A DNA stretch of 13,638 bases from UBA11373 sp046714175. GTDB lineage: Bacteria > Actinomycetota > Acidimicrobiia > Spongiisociales > UBA11373. The DNA is taken from positions 1 through 13,638 of the forward strand of contig JBKKBI010000080.1 of the NCBI GenBank assembly GCA_046714175.1. Direction: 5' to 3'. The notes under the pieces were generated by a model. That model worked only from the letters and a program-made list of their open reading frames with translations, made no database searches and was not told the DNA's origin. Shown here piece after piece: positions 1 through 10,065 of the stretch (position 1 is its first letter; the number at the start of each line of letters is the position of its first letter). Position numbers and translations under genes: made by a program.

Positions 1-3680
<3,680 letters not shown>

Positions 3681-3731
3681 TGCGTCCTACTCCTTGCGTG
3701 TCGTCGCCGAATCCGTCCAAATCCAAACCGA

Positions 3732-6700
3732 TTAGTCGCCGCGCTCCGGGCGGGAGATGTCGATGCCGAGTGACTCGGCGGTGCGGAAGGCGTCGTCGTC
3801 GAGTTCCCGCAACTCGACCTCCTCGCCCGCCGACAACATCTCCACGTTGAGGCAAAGGCTCTGCATCTCCTTGATGAGCACCTTGAAGGACTCCGGAATC
3901 CCCGGCTCGGGGATGTTCTCGCCCTTGACGATCGCCTCGTACACCTTGACCCGGCCGCGCACGTCGTCGGACTTGATGGTGAGCAGCTCCTGTAGGGCGT
4001 AGGCGGCGCCGTAGGCCTCCAAGGCCCAGACCTCCATCTCGCCGAAGCGCTGGCCACCAAACTGCGCCTTACCCCCCAGCGGCTGCTGAGTGATCATCGA
4101 GTACGGGCCTGTAGACCGGGCGTGGATCTTGTCGTCCACGAGGTGCAGCAGCTTCAAGATGTAGATGTATCCGATGGTGATCGGAGAGTCGAATGGCTCC
4201 CCGTTGCGACCGTCGTAGAGGACCGCCTTGCCATCGAGGTCGATGAGCGGCACCCCGTCCTCGCTGGGCAGTGAGTGCTCGAGCACCCGGGCGATCTCTT
4301 CCTCGCGGGCGCCGTCGAACACCGGGGTGGCGACCCGGGTCCAGGGCTTGGCGCCGCGGGCGGCCCGGGTGGTGCCTTCGAATGCGTTCCAGCCGCGGGC
4401 GGCGGCCCATCCCAGATGGGTCTCCAGCACCTGGCCCAAGTTCATCCGGGAAGGCACACCGAGCGGGGAGAGAATGATGTCGACCGGGGTCCCGTCGGCC
4501 AGGAACGGCATGTCCTCCTCGGGGAGGATCTTGGCGATGACGCCCTTGTTGCCGTGGCGGCCGGCGAGCTTGTCGCCTTCGGCGATCTTGCGCTGCTGGG
4601 CGACGTACACCCGAACCAGCTGGTTCATGCCCGGGGGCAGCTCGTCGCCGTTGTCTCGGCGGAACACCTTGACGTCGATCGCCTTGCCGGTCTCGCCGTG
4701 GGGGACCTTCAGCGACATGTCCCGCACCTCGCGGGCCTTCTCGCCGAAGATGGCCCGCAGCAGGCGCTCCTCGGGGGTGAGCTCGGTCTCCCCCTTGGGC
4801 GTGACCTTGCCCACCAGATAGTCGCCGGGGCCGACCTCGGCGCCGATGCGGATGATCCCCTCCTCGTCGAGGTCGCGCAGCGCTTCCTCGGCGACGTTGG
4901 GAATGTCGCGGGTGATCTCTTCGGCCCCGAGCTTGGTGTCGCGAGCCTCGATCTCGTACTCCTCGATGTGGATCGAGGTGAGGATGTCCTCCTTGACGAG
5001 GCGCTCCGAGATGACGATGGCGTCCTCGAAGTTGTGGCCCCGCCACGGCATGAACGCCACCAGCAGGTTCTTGCCCAGGGCGAGTTCGCCGTCCTGGGTG
5101 GACGGACCGTCGGCCACCACCTGCCCGGGACGCACCATGTCGCCTTCTTTGACCAGGGGCTTCTGATTCAGCGAGGTCCCCTGGTTGGACCGGACGAACT
5201 TCTTCAGCGGGAAGTCGACCCGCTTGTTGCCCTGCTTGATGACGATCTTGTCGCCGGTCACCTCGGCCACCTCGCCCTCTTCGGTGGCGATGATCACGTC
5301 ACCGGAGTCGAAGGCCACCCGATCCTCCACGCCGGTGCCGACCAGCGGCGCCTCGGCGCGCAGCAGGGGCACCGCCTGGCGCTGCATGTTGGAGCCCATC
5401 AGGGCGCGGTTGGCATCGTCGTGTTCGAGGAACGGGATCAGCGATGTGGCCACGGACACCACCTGCTTCGGCGACACATCCATGTAGTCGACGTCCTTGG
5501 GGGTCACGTAGTCGACCTCGCCGCCCTTGGAGCGGACCAGCACCCGGTCGCCGGCGAACGTGCCGTCCTCCTGGAGCACGGCATTGGCCTGGGCGATGAC
5601 GAAACGCTCCTCCTCGGTGGCGGTGAGGTAGTCGATCTTGGTGGAGACCCGGCCTTCCACTACCCGTCGGTACGGGGTCTCGATGAAGCCGAACCGGTTC
5701 ACCTTGGCATACGAGGCCAGCGATCCAATCAGTCCGATGTTCGGACCTTCCGGGGTCTCGATCGGGCACATCCGGCCGTAGTGAGAGGAGTGCACGTCGC
5801 GCACCTCGAAGCCGGCCCGCTCCCGCGACAGACCACCCGGTCCGAGCGCCGACAGACGGCGGCGGTGGGTGAGCCCGGCCAGGGGGTTGGGCTGGTCCAT
5901 GAACTGGCTCAGCTGGCTGGTGCCGAAGAACTCCTTGATCGAGGCCACCACCGGACGGATGTTGATCAGGCTCTGCGGCGTGATCGCCTCCGGGTCCTGG
6001 GTGGTCATGCGCTCCCGCACCACCCGCTCCAACCTGGTGAGGCCGACGCGGATCTGGTTCTGGATCAGTTCGCCCACCGTGCGCACCCGGCGGTTGCCGA
6101 AGTGATCGATGTCGTCGGAGAAGAAGCCCGGCTTGCCCTCGTAGAGAGCGATCAGGTACTTGATCGTGTCCAGGATGTCCTGCTGCGACAACAGGCCGAG
6201 CGAATTGGCCCGGTAGTTGTCGATGTCCTCGAGATCGCCCGCCTCCCGGCCGAACTTCTGACCCAGTTTGTAACGCCCCACCCGGGTGAGGTCGTAACGC
6301 TTCGGGTTGTAGAACAGCGTGTTCACCAAGCTGCGCGCCGACTCGATCGTCGTGAGCTCACCGGGGCGCAGCTTGCGATAGAGGTCGAGCAGCGCCTCCT
6401 CGCGATCCGCGGTGGTGTCCTTGTCGACGGTCTCCTGAATCACCGGAGCGCCGTCGAGGAGGGCAACGATGTCCTCGTCCGACTGGGCGTAGTCCAGGGC
6501 GCGCAGGAAGGTGCTCACCAACTGGCGCCGCTTGCGGTCCACCCGGACCCCCAGGGTGCCCTTCTTGTCGATGTCGAACTCGAGCCAGGCACCCCGCCCC
6601 GGGATCACCTTGGCCGAGTACAGGTCGCGGTCCGAAGTCTTGTCCGGTGTCTCGTCGAAGTAGACCCCCGGTGAGCGCACCAGCTGCGACACCACCACCC

Positions 6701-7076
6701 GCTCGGTACCGTTGATGATGAAGGTGCCGTTGGGGGTCATCATCGGGAAGTCCCCAAGGAAAACCTGCTGCTCCTTGATCTCCCCGGTCTGCTTGTTCAT
6801 GAAGCGCGCGGTGACGAACAGCGGACGCGAGAAGTTCGAGTCGCGTTCCTTGGCATCTTCGATCGAGGTGGTCGGCTCCTCGAAGCGGTGATCGGTGAGT
6901 TCCAGGGCGAGGGTCGAAGTGAAGTCTTCGATCGGAGAGATCTCCTCGAAGATCTCCTTCAGGCCGCGCTCCAAGAACCAGTTGAAGGATTCGTGTTGTA
7001 CGTCGAGGAGATTGGGAAGGGGCAGGACTTCTGGGATCTTCGCGAACGAGATCCGCTCGGTGCGCGCACGGGCCAA
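3732..7076 (-). CDS. rpoB: RNA polymerase beta subunit
   Basis: Second-largest RNA polymerase core subunit, complete at 1114 residues, a length close to other actinobacterial beta proteins and shorter than E. coli. Start is TTG at 7076 (MARARTERISFAKIPEVL), chosen because AGGAGG sits eight bases upstream and homology begins there. Seen: the rifampicin-binding region (residues 388-411, SQLSQFMDQ then THRRRLSALG), followed by RDVHSSHYGRMCPIETPEGPN split over residues 425-445; catalytic-centre lysines in KIAEGDKLAGRHGNKG; and a C-terminus matching the clamp-contacting end of beta (GGKAQFGGQRFGEMEVWALE). With an offset of 122, E. coli D516, H526 and S531 are present as D394, H404 and S409. E. coli N518 and S522 are replaced by P396 and A400. 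A 376-base structured spacer separates it from rplL, so it may be partly uncoupled from the ribosomal genes. Confidence 0.99.
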   Translation of the reverse strand: MARARTERISFAKIPEVLPLPNLLDVQHESFNWFLERGLKEIFEEISPIEDFTSTLALELTDHRFEEPTTSIEDAKERDSNFSRPLFVTARFMNKQTGEIKEQQVFLGDFPMMTPNGTFIINGTERVVVSQLVRSPGVYFDETPDKTSDRDLYSAKVIPGRGAWLEFDIDKKGTLGVRVDRKRRQLVSTFLRALDYAQSDEDIVALLDGAPVIQETVDKDTTADREEALLDLYRKLRPGELTTIESARSLVNTLFYNPKRYDLTRVGRYKLGQKFGREAGDLEDIDNYRANSLGLLSQQDILDTIKYLIALYEGKPGFFSDDIDHFGNRRVRTVGELIQNQIRVGLTRLERVVRERMTTQDPEAITPQSLINIRPVVASIKEFFGTSQLSQFMDQPNPLAGLTHRRRLSALGPGGLSRERAGFEVRDVHSSHYGRMCPIETPEGPNIGLIGSLASYAKVNRFGFIETPYRRVVEGRVSTKIDYLTATEEERFVIAQANAVLQEDGTFAGDRVLVRSKGGEVDYVTPKDVDYMDVSPKQVVSVATSLIPFLEHDDANRALMGSNMQRQAVPLLRAEAPLVGTGVEDRVAFDSGDVIIATEEGEVAEVTGDKIVIKQGNKRVDFPLKKFVRSNQGTSLNQKPLVKEGDMVRPGQVVADGPSTQDGELALGKNLLVAFMPWRGHNFEDAIVISERLVKEDILTSIHIEEYEIEARDTKLGAEEITRDIPNVAEEALRDLDEEGIIRIGAEVGPGDYLVGKVTPKGETELTPEERLLRAIFGEKAREVRDMSLKVPHGETGKAIDVKVFRRDNGDELPPGMNQLVRVYVAQQRKIAEGDKLAGRHGNKGVIAKILPEEDMPFLADGTPVDIILSPLGVPSRMNLGQVLETHLGWAAARGWNAFEGTTRAARGAKPWTRVATPVFDGAREEEIARVLEHSLPSEDGVPLIDLDGKAVLYDGRNGEPFDSPITIGYIYILKLLHLVDDKIHARSTGPYSMITQQPLGGKAQFGGQRFGEMEVWALEAYGAAYALQELLTIKSDDVRGRVKVYEAIVKGENIPEPGIPESFKVLIKEMQSLCLNVEMLSAGEEVELRELDDDAFRTAESLGIDISRPERGD

Positions 7077-7157
7077 GAGCGCTTCCTCCTCGATTTCAGG
7101 TGGCGGGCTGGGGCGGGCGAAACGGCTGGGGGACGGGTTCTACTGAGACGACAGCAA

Positions 7158-7184
7158 GCCAGGATAGCACGCGGCTACCCTGGC
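7158..7184 (-). other. leader hairpin upstream of rpoB
   Basis: Ten-base stem, arms 7158-7167 and 7175-7184, with one G-U pair in the transcript and a seven-base loop. No U-run follows, so it is not a standard terminator. It may be an RNA processing or stability element in the rpoB 5' leader. Confidence 0.4.
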
Positions 7185-7253
7185 TCGGCTAAGCCGGCCT
7201 GAGCGATGAACCGTCACGGCTCCTCTATGTACTCCCGCGGAGGATATCACGGC

Positions 7254-7272
7254 GGGGGCGGGGTGGGGAGGG
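7254..7272 (+). other. G-quadruplex motif (template strand)
   Basis: Four G-runs of 5, 4, 4 and 3 bases separated by single-base loops (C, T, A), with further G-runs just beyond (7278-7283 and 7287-7292). Short loops are the form expected to be most stable. It lies on the strand that serves as template for rpoB transcription, so the mRNA is C-rich here. The sequence pattern is direct; folding in the cell is inference. Confidence 0.5.
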
Positions 7273-7402
7273 ATTTTGGGGGGCCGGCGGGGCTTTCACG
7301 GCGGCCCCCCTTCCCGCTCCGGGCGTACTCCCTATTCCTCGGGGAGGAATGACGGCCCAGCGTCTTGCAGCGCCGCACGAGACGTCCGCCTCTGGAGATA
7401 GC

Positions 7403-7432
7403 GAGGGGGGCGGGATCGCTCCCGCCCCCCTC
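7403..7432 (-). terminator. GC hairpin after rplL (partial terminator candidate)
   Basis: Perfect 13-bp stem (7403-7415 with 7420-7432) and a four-base loop, starting 20 bases after the rplL stop. No U-run follows on the minus strand, so it may act as a weak terminator, a pause or an mRNA 3'-end stabiliser rather than a full stop. Its place between rplL and rpoB suits a device that lowers rpoBC expression relative to L7/L12. Confidence 0.5.
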
Positions 7433-7452
7433 ATCACAACAAACCCGAACGG

Positions 7453-7842
7453 CTACTTGAGCTCGACTGTCGCCCCGGCGCCCTCGAGGACACCCTTGGC
7501 CTTTTCGGCGGTCGCCTTGTCGACGCCCGACAGGACCGGCTTGGGAGCGCCGTCCACCAACTCCTTGGCCTCCTTGAGGCCGAGGCTGGTGAGGCCGCGG
7601 ACTTCCTTGATGACCTGGATCTTCTGCTCGCCGGCGGCGACCAGGACCACGTCGAACTCGTCCTTCTCCTCTTCGGCGGCAGCGCCACCGCCGCCACCCG
7701 CGGGCATCATCGCCATGGCCATGGGGGCCGCAGCGGTAACGTCGAACTTCTCCTCGAATGCCTTGAGGAACTCCGACAGCTCCAGCACGGTCATCCCGGC
7801 GAAGTGGTCGAGCAACTCATCCGTGCTCATCTTGGTAGCCAT
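7453..7842 (-). CDS. rplL: 50S ribosomal protein L7/L12
   Basis: Stalk protein of the large ribosomal subunit, present as multiple dimers on L10 and needed to recruit and activate translation GTPases such as EF-Tu and EF-G. It has 129 residues, the usual length. Seen: N-terminal dimerisation helices (about 5-35, ending EEKFDVTAA), an Ala/Met/Gly hinge (about 37-58), and the globular C-terminal domain (about 62-129) with KIQVIKEVRGLTSLGLKEAK and a terminal GATVELK. Start is ATG at 7842. Its AGGAGG lies inside the last Glu codons of rplJ and only three bases separate the rplJ stop from the ATG, so translation is likely coupled to L10. The hairpin at 7403-7432 follows the gene. Confidence 0.98.
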   Translation of the reverse strand: MATKMSTDELLDHFAGMTVLELSEFLKAFEEKFDVTAAAPMAMAMMPAGGGGGAAAEEEKDEFDVVLVAAGEQKIQVIKEVRGLTSLGLKEAKELVDGAPKPVLSGVDKATAEKAKGVLEGAGATVELK

Positions 7843-7845
7843 GTT

Positions 7846-8508
7846 CTATTCCTCCTCGGCCGGTACGGCCGGTGTCTCATCGGTGGTAGCGACATCTGAC
7901 TCAGGCGCAGCCTCTCCGACCGGCTCCGCGGTGGTCTCCACCGCGGACTCCGCAGGTGCGGGAGCGGCCGCGGCGGGAGCCGGGGCCGCCGGTGCGGGCA
8001 TCTTCTCGATCAGCTGCGAGATCATCGTGGCCAGGTTGCGCGGCATGGCGGCGAGGGCGCCGGCCATCCGTGCCATCGGCGCCTGGAACACTCCGGCGAT
8101 CTTGGACAGCAGAACCTCGCGGGGCTCGATGTCGGCGAGAGCGGCGACCCGCTCCGGTGCCAGCACCTCGCTGCCGAGCAATCCGCCGAGAATCACCAGC
8201 TTCTGGTGGTCCTTGGCGAAGTCGCGCAGCACCTTGGCGGTGGCGGCAGCGTCCTCGCCGGCAAAGGCGAGTCCAGCCGGTCCCACCAGCATCCCGACGA
8301 AGTCCTCGTGACCGGTTTCGGTGGCGGCAATGCGAGCCAGGGTCATCTTGTAGACCTTGAACTCGCTCTTCGCCGCGCGCAGACCGCGCCGTAGCGCCTG
8401 CTGCTCCTTCACGGAGAGCCCGGCGTACTCGGCCACGAACACCGCCTGCGCCCCCTGAAGGCGCTCCTTGATGTCGGCGACCGCCGAGACCTTTTCAGGT
8501 CGTGGCAT
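7846..8508 (-). CDS. rplJ: 50S ribosomal protein L10, with a long acidic/Ala-Pro tail
   Basis: Base of the ribosomal stalk: binds 23S rRNA through its N-terminal domain and carries L7/L12 dimers on its C-terminal helix. Start is ATG at 8508 (MPRPEKVSAVADIKERL) with AAGGAG upstream. Residues 1-135 are the conserved domain (AEYAGLSVKEQQALRRGLR; KVYKMTLARIA). The helix that would hold L12 spans about 140-171. The protein has 220 residues against about 165-180 usually, because residues 172-220 form an extra low-complexity tail, first Ala/Pro and then rich in Glu, Thr and Ala, ending EEE. Such a tail is probably disordered; its role is unknown. The gene is preceded by what looks like an L10-binding leader and attenuator, so feedback control by L10-L12 is expected. 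Confidence 0.97.
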   Translation of the reverse strand: MPRPEKVSAVADIKERLQGAQAVFVAEYAGLSVKEQQALRRGLRAAKSEFKVYKMTLARIAATETGHEDFVGMLVGPAGLAFAGEDAAATAKVLRDFAKDHQKLVILGGLLGSEVLAPERVAALADIEPREVLLSKIAGVFQAPMARMAGALAAMPRNLATMISQLIEKMPAPAAPAPAAAAPAPAESAVETTAEPVGEAAPESDVATTDETPAVPAEEE

Positions 8509-8543
8509 GTCCCTGTTCTCCTTGCGTAGTTCGGGTGGATCCC

Positions 8544-8580
8544 GAAAAGAAACGCTCCCGACGTGAGACCACGCGGGAGC
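8544..8580 (-). terminator. attenuator-type intrinsic terminator in the rplJ leader
   Basis: In the transcript, an 11-bp stem (GCTCCCG plus CGTG pairing with CACG and CGGGAGC, one bulged base, loop 8566-8569) is followed at once by the U-rich run GTTTCTTTT (8545-8553). It ends about 36 bases before the rplJ start codon, after the L10-leader-like fold. This is the arrangement expected of an attenuator that stops transcription of rplJL when L10 is in excess. The hairpin and U-run are seen directly; conditional behaviour is inferred. Confidence 0.75.
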
Positions 8581-8593
8581 GAAGAAAACTCTT

Positions 8594-8652
8594 CACAACC
8601 TGCGCTGGTGGCCTATTGGCCCTTACCCCTTGCGGGACCTGCGGTCTGTGGT
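8594..8652 (-). ncRNA. L10 leader: autoregulatory RNA element of rplJL
   Basis: The transcript can fold into an outer helix (CACA-bulge-ACC with GGTTGTG, arms near 8644-8651 and 8594-8600) enclosing two small hairpins: CCC-GCAA-GGG with a GNRA-type loop, and GGCC-AATA-GGCC. A long-range stem enclosing two hairpins with asymmetric internal loops is the known architecture of the L10(L12)4 binding site in rplJ leaders of many bacteria. Its position between a candidate promoter and an attenuator hairpin supports the call. The fold was drawn by eye; the exact limits and the kink-turn are not proven. Confidence 0.7.
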
Positions 8653-8667
8653 CGGTATGTCGGCGGC

Positions 8668-8696
8668 AGGCTATCGGGATCGGTGCGGGTTCGCAA
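8668..8696 (-). promoter_or_regulatory. candidate promoter for rplJL
   Basis: TTGCGA (8691-8696) and TAGCCT (8668-8673) are separated by 17 bases on the minus strand and fit loose sigma-A boxes (TTGnnn and TAnnnT). Initiation would fall near 8660, just before the L10-leader fold. The -10 box is weak, so this is a candidate only; read-through from rplA is also possible. Confidence 0.4.
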
Positions 8697-8706
8697 AGTG
8701 AGGGGA

Positions 8707-8784
8707 GAAGAAGGGGCGAGGTAAGAAGGGGCGAGGCAAGAAGAAGCGACCATGACCAAGACCCTCGCCCCTCGCCCCTTCTTC
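8707..8784. repeat. inverted and tandem repeats after rplA
   Basis: A perfect 15-bp inverted repeat (8707-8721 with 8770-8784) begins two bases after the rplA stop codon on the transcribed strand. The left arm is duplicated in tandem with a 15-bp period (8708-8722 and 8723-8737, differing only in the last base), so a second 14-bp stem is possible. A worn third copy follows at about 8738-8752. The right side holds two exact CCCTCGC heptads (8762-8775). The 11-mer AAGGGGCGAGG shared by the arms recurs at 9537-9547 on the other side of rplA. Confidence 0.75.
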
Positions 8785-8785
8785 C

Positions 8786-9490
8786 CTACTCGTTCTTCAG
8801 CTCGTCTAGTTCGGCTACGTCCACGTGGATGCCGAGGCCCATCGTGGAGGAGAGGGTGAGCTTCTTGATGTAGCGGCCCTTGGAGGAGGACGGCTTCACC
8901 CGGGTGATCTCCCCGACCAGGGTGGCGAGATTGTCCCGCAGTTGCTCGGCGCTGAACGAGACCTTGCCGATGCCCACCGCGACATTGCCGAAGCGGTCGT
9001 TGCGGTACTCGACGCGGCCGCCCTTGAACTCCTTTACGGCCTTGCCCACATCTGCGGTAACGGTGCCCGCCTTGGGGTTGGGCATCAGGCCGCGCGGCCC
9101 GAGCGCCTTGCCCAGCTTGCCGACTTCGGCCATCAGCGAAGGGTGGGAAATGGTGATGTCCCAGTCGAGGGGCTGGGTTCCGGCAGTGATCGCCGCCGCC
9201 AGATCCGCTCCCCCGACCGTGTCGGCGCCAGCGGCCTCGGCGGCCCGAGCCTGCTCGCCTTCGGCGAACACGAGCACCTTGATGTTCTTTCCGGTGCCAT
9301 GGGGAAGGGCGACGGTGCCGCGCACCCCCTGCTCGGCCTGGCGGGGGTCGATGCCCAGACTGAACGTGGCCTCGACGGTCTCATCGAACTTGACGGTGGA
9401 ACTGGACTTGACCAGTTCCAAGGCCTTCACCGGCCCGAAGAACGCCTCACGGTCGAACTTCTTGGCCGCATCGTCACGCTTCTTGCCCAT
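8786..9490 (-). CDS. rplA: 50S ribosomal protein L1
   Basis: Large-subunit protein of the mobile L1 stalk near the E site, and in many bacteria a translational repressor of the L11-L1 operon. It has 234 residues, the normal length. Start is ATG at 9490 (MGKKRDDAAKKF) with AAGGAG six bases upstream. Seen: the two-domain L1 pattern, including the family signature around ISHPSLMAEVGKLGKALGPR and GLMPNPKAGTVT in the middle, and the C-terminal KPSSSKGRYIKKLTLSSTMG. It follows rplK after a 119-base gap that contains repeats and a small GNRA hairpin, an unusually large spacing for this normally tight pair. The stop codon almost abuts the inverted repeat at 8707-8784. Confidence 0.98.
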   Translation of the reverse strand: MGKKRDDAAKKFDREAFFGPVKALELVKSSSTVKFDETVEATFSLGIDPRQAEQGVRGTVALPHGTGKNIKVLVFAEGEQARAAEAAGADTVGGADLAAAITAGTQPLDWDITISHPSLMAEVGKLGKALGPRGLMPNPKAGTVTADVGKAVKEFKGGRVEYRNDRFGNVAVGIGKVSFSAEQLRDNLATLVGEITRVKPSSSKGRYIKKLTLSSTMGLGIHVDVAELDELKNE

Positions 9491-9510
9491 TGTGTCTCCT
9501 TGTGGTCTGC

Positions 9511-9524
9511 GACACTTACGTGTC
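9511..9524 (-). other. small GNRA-loop hairpin before rplA
   Basis: GACAC and GTGTC form a perfect 5-bp stem closed by a GTAA loop, about 20 bases upstream of the rplA start and just before its ribosome-binding site. It could influence rplA translation, but I cannot match it confidently to an L1-binding site. Confidence 0.3.
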
Positions 9525-9538
9525 TCCCACCTCTGGAA

Positions 9539-9559
9539 GGGGCGAGGGGCAAGGGACGA
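9539..9559 (+). repeat. GGGGCGA-type heptad repeats between rplK and rplA
   Basis: Three adjoining degenerate heptads: GGGGCGA, GGGGCAA, GGGACGA. The flanking 11-mer AAGGGGCGAGG (9537-9547) is shared with the repeats beyond the other end of rplA. No coding frame crosses this stretch. Confidence 0.6.
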
Positions 9560-9590
9560 GGGTCCCGAACCCGAAACCTCTTCTGCGGTT

Positions 9591-9611
9591 AGTGCCTAAT
9601 GCCTGAAGCCT
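9591..9611 (+). repeat. heptad repeats at the rplK stop codon
   Basis: Three adjoining degenerate heptads: AGTGCCT, AATGCCT, GAAGCCT. The last runs into the rplK stop codon (9610-9612). The word differs from the GGGGCGA family 30 bases away but has the same 7-bp period. Confidence 0.6.
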
Positions 9612-10038
9612 ATCCCTCGACAGTTATCCCCATCGACCGCGCGGTGCCTTCCACGATCTTCATTGCGGTGTCGAGGTCGTTGGCGTTCAGGTCGGGGAGC
9701 TTGGTCGCGGCGATCTGCTTCACCTGGGCCTTGGTCACTGTGCCCACCTTGACCGTGTGCGGTGTGGCGGAGCCCTTCTCGACCCGGGCGGCCTGACGCA
9801 GCATCACCGCCGCCGGCGGGGTCTTGGTGACAAAGGTGAACGACCGGTCGTCGTACACCGTGATCTCCACGGGAACGATCGTCCCGGTCTGGCTCTCGGT
9901 CGCCGCGTTGTACGCCTTGACGAAGTCCATGATGTTGACACCGTGCTGCCCCAGCGCCGGACCCACCGGGGGTGCAGGCGTGGCCTGTCCCGCGGGGATC
10001 TGCAGCTTGAGGATCGCGGCGATCTTCTTGCGGCCCAT
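9610..10038 (-). CDS. rplK: 50S ribosomal protein L11
   Basis: Large-subunit protein that, with its 23S rRNA target, forms the GTPase-associated centre and the thiostrepton site; in many bacteria it is needed for RelA-type stringent signalling. It has 142 residues, the standard length. Start is ATG at 10038, with GGAG upstream in the 27-base gap after nusG. Seen: the proline-rich N-terminal segment LQIPAGQATPAPPVGPALGQ, HGVNIMDFVKAYNA, the linker to the rRNA-binding domain, and the C-terminal signature KLPDLNANDLDTAMKIVEGT ending ARSMGITVEG. The nusG-rplK-rplA order is near universal. The stop codon overlaps a heptad repeat. Confidence 0.98.
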   Translation of the reverse strand: MGRKKIAAILKLQIPAGQATPAPPVGPALGQHGVNIMDFVKAYNAATESQTGTIVPVEITVYDDRSFTFVTKTPPAAVMLRQAARVEKGSATPHTVKVGTVTKAQVKQIAATKLPDLNANDLDTAMKIVEGTARSMGITVEG

Positions 10039-10065
10039 GTTGCTTTCTCTCCTCGACCCGAAGAA

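Larger units (their letters stand above)
7077..7452 (-). other. rplL-rpoB spacer, no gene, several hairpins
   Basis: This 376-base gap holds no credible reading frame. On the transcribed strand it contains, in order after the rplL stop: a 13-bp perfect GC hairpin (7403-7432); a 7-bp hairpin (7334-7350); an 8-bp G/C stem with a 17-base loop (7278-7310); a 10-bp hairpin with one G-U pair (7158-7184); and the rpoB ribosome-binding site. The opposite strand carries a G-quadruplex motif at 7254-7272. In E. coli the equivalent gap holds a partial terminator and an RNase III site that set the ratio of L12 to RNA polymerase; a similar role is inferred here, not shown. I found no convincing promoter. 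Confidence 0.7.

Noticed and set aside
7162..7167. TATCCT as a -10 box for an rpoB promoter
   Set aside because: It lies inside the 10-bp hairpin and has no acceptable -35 box at the proper distance, so it was not annotated as a promoter.
7349..8311. Plus-strand frame of 320 residues opposite rplL and rplJ
   Set aside because: Ser/Ala-rich low-complexity translation, antisense to two certain ribosomal genes, with no domain or ribosome-binding site.
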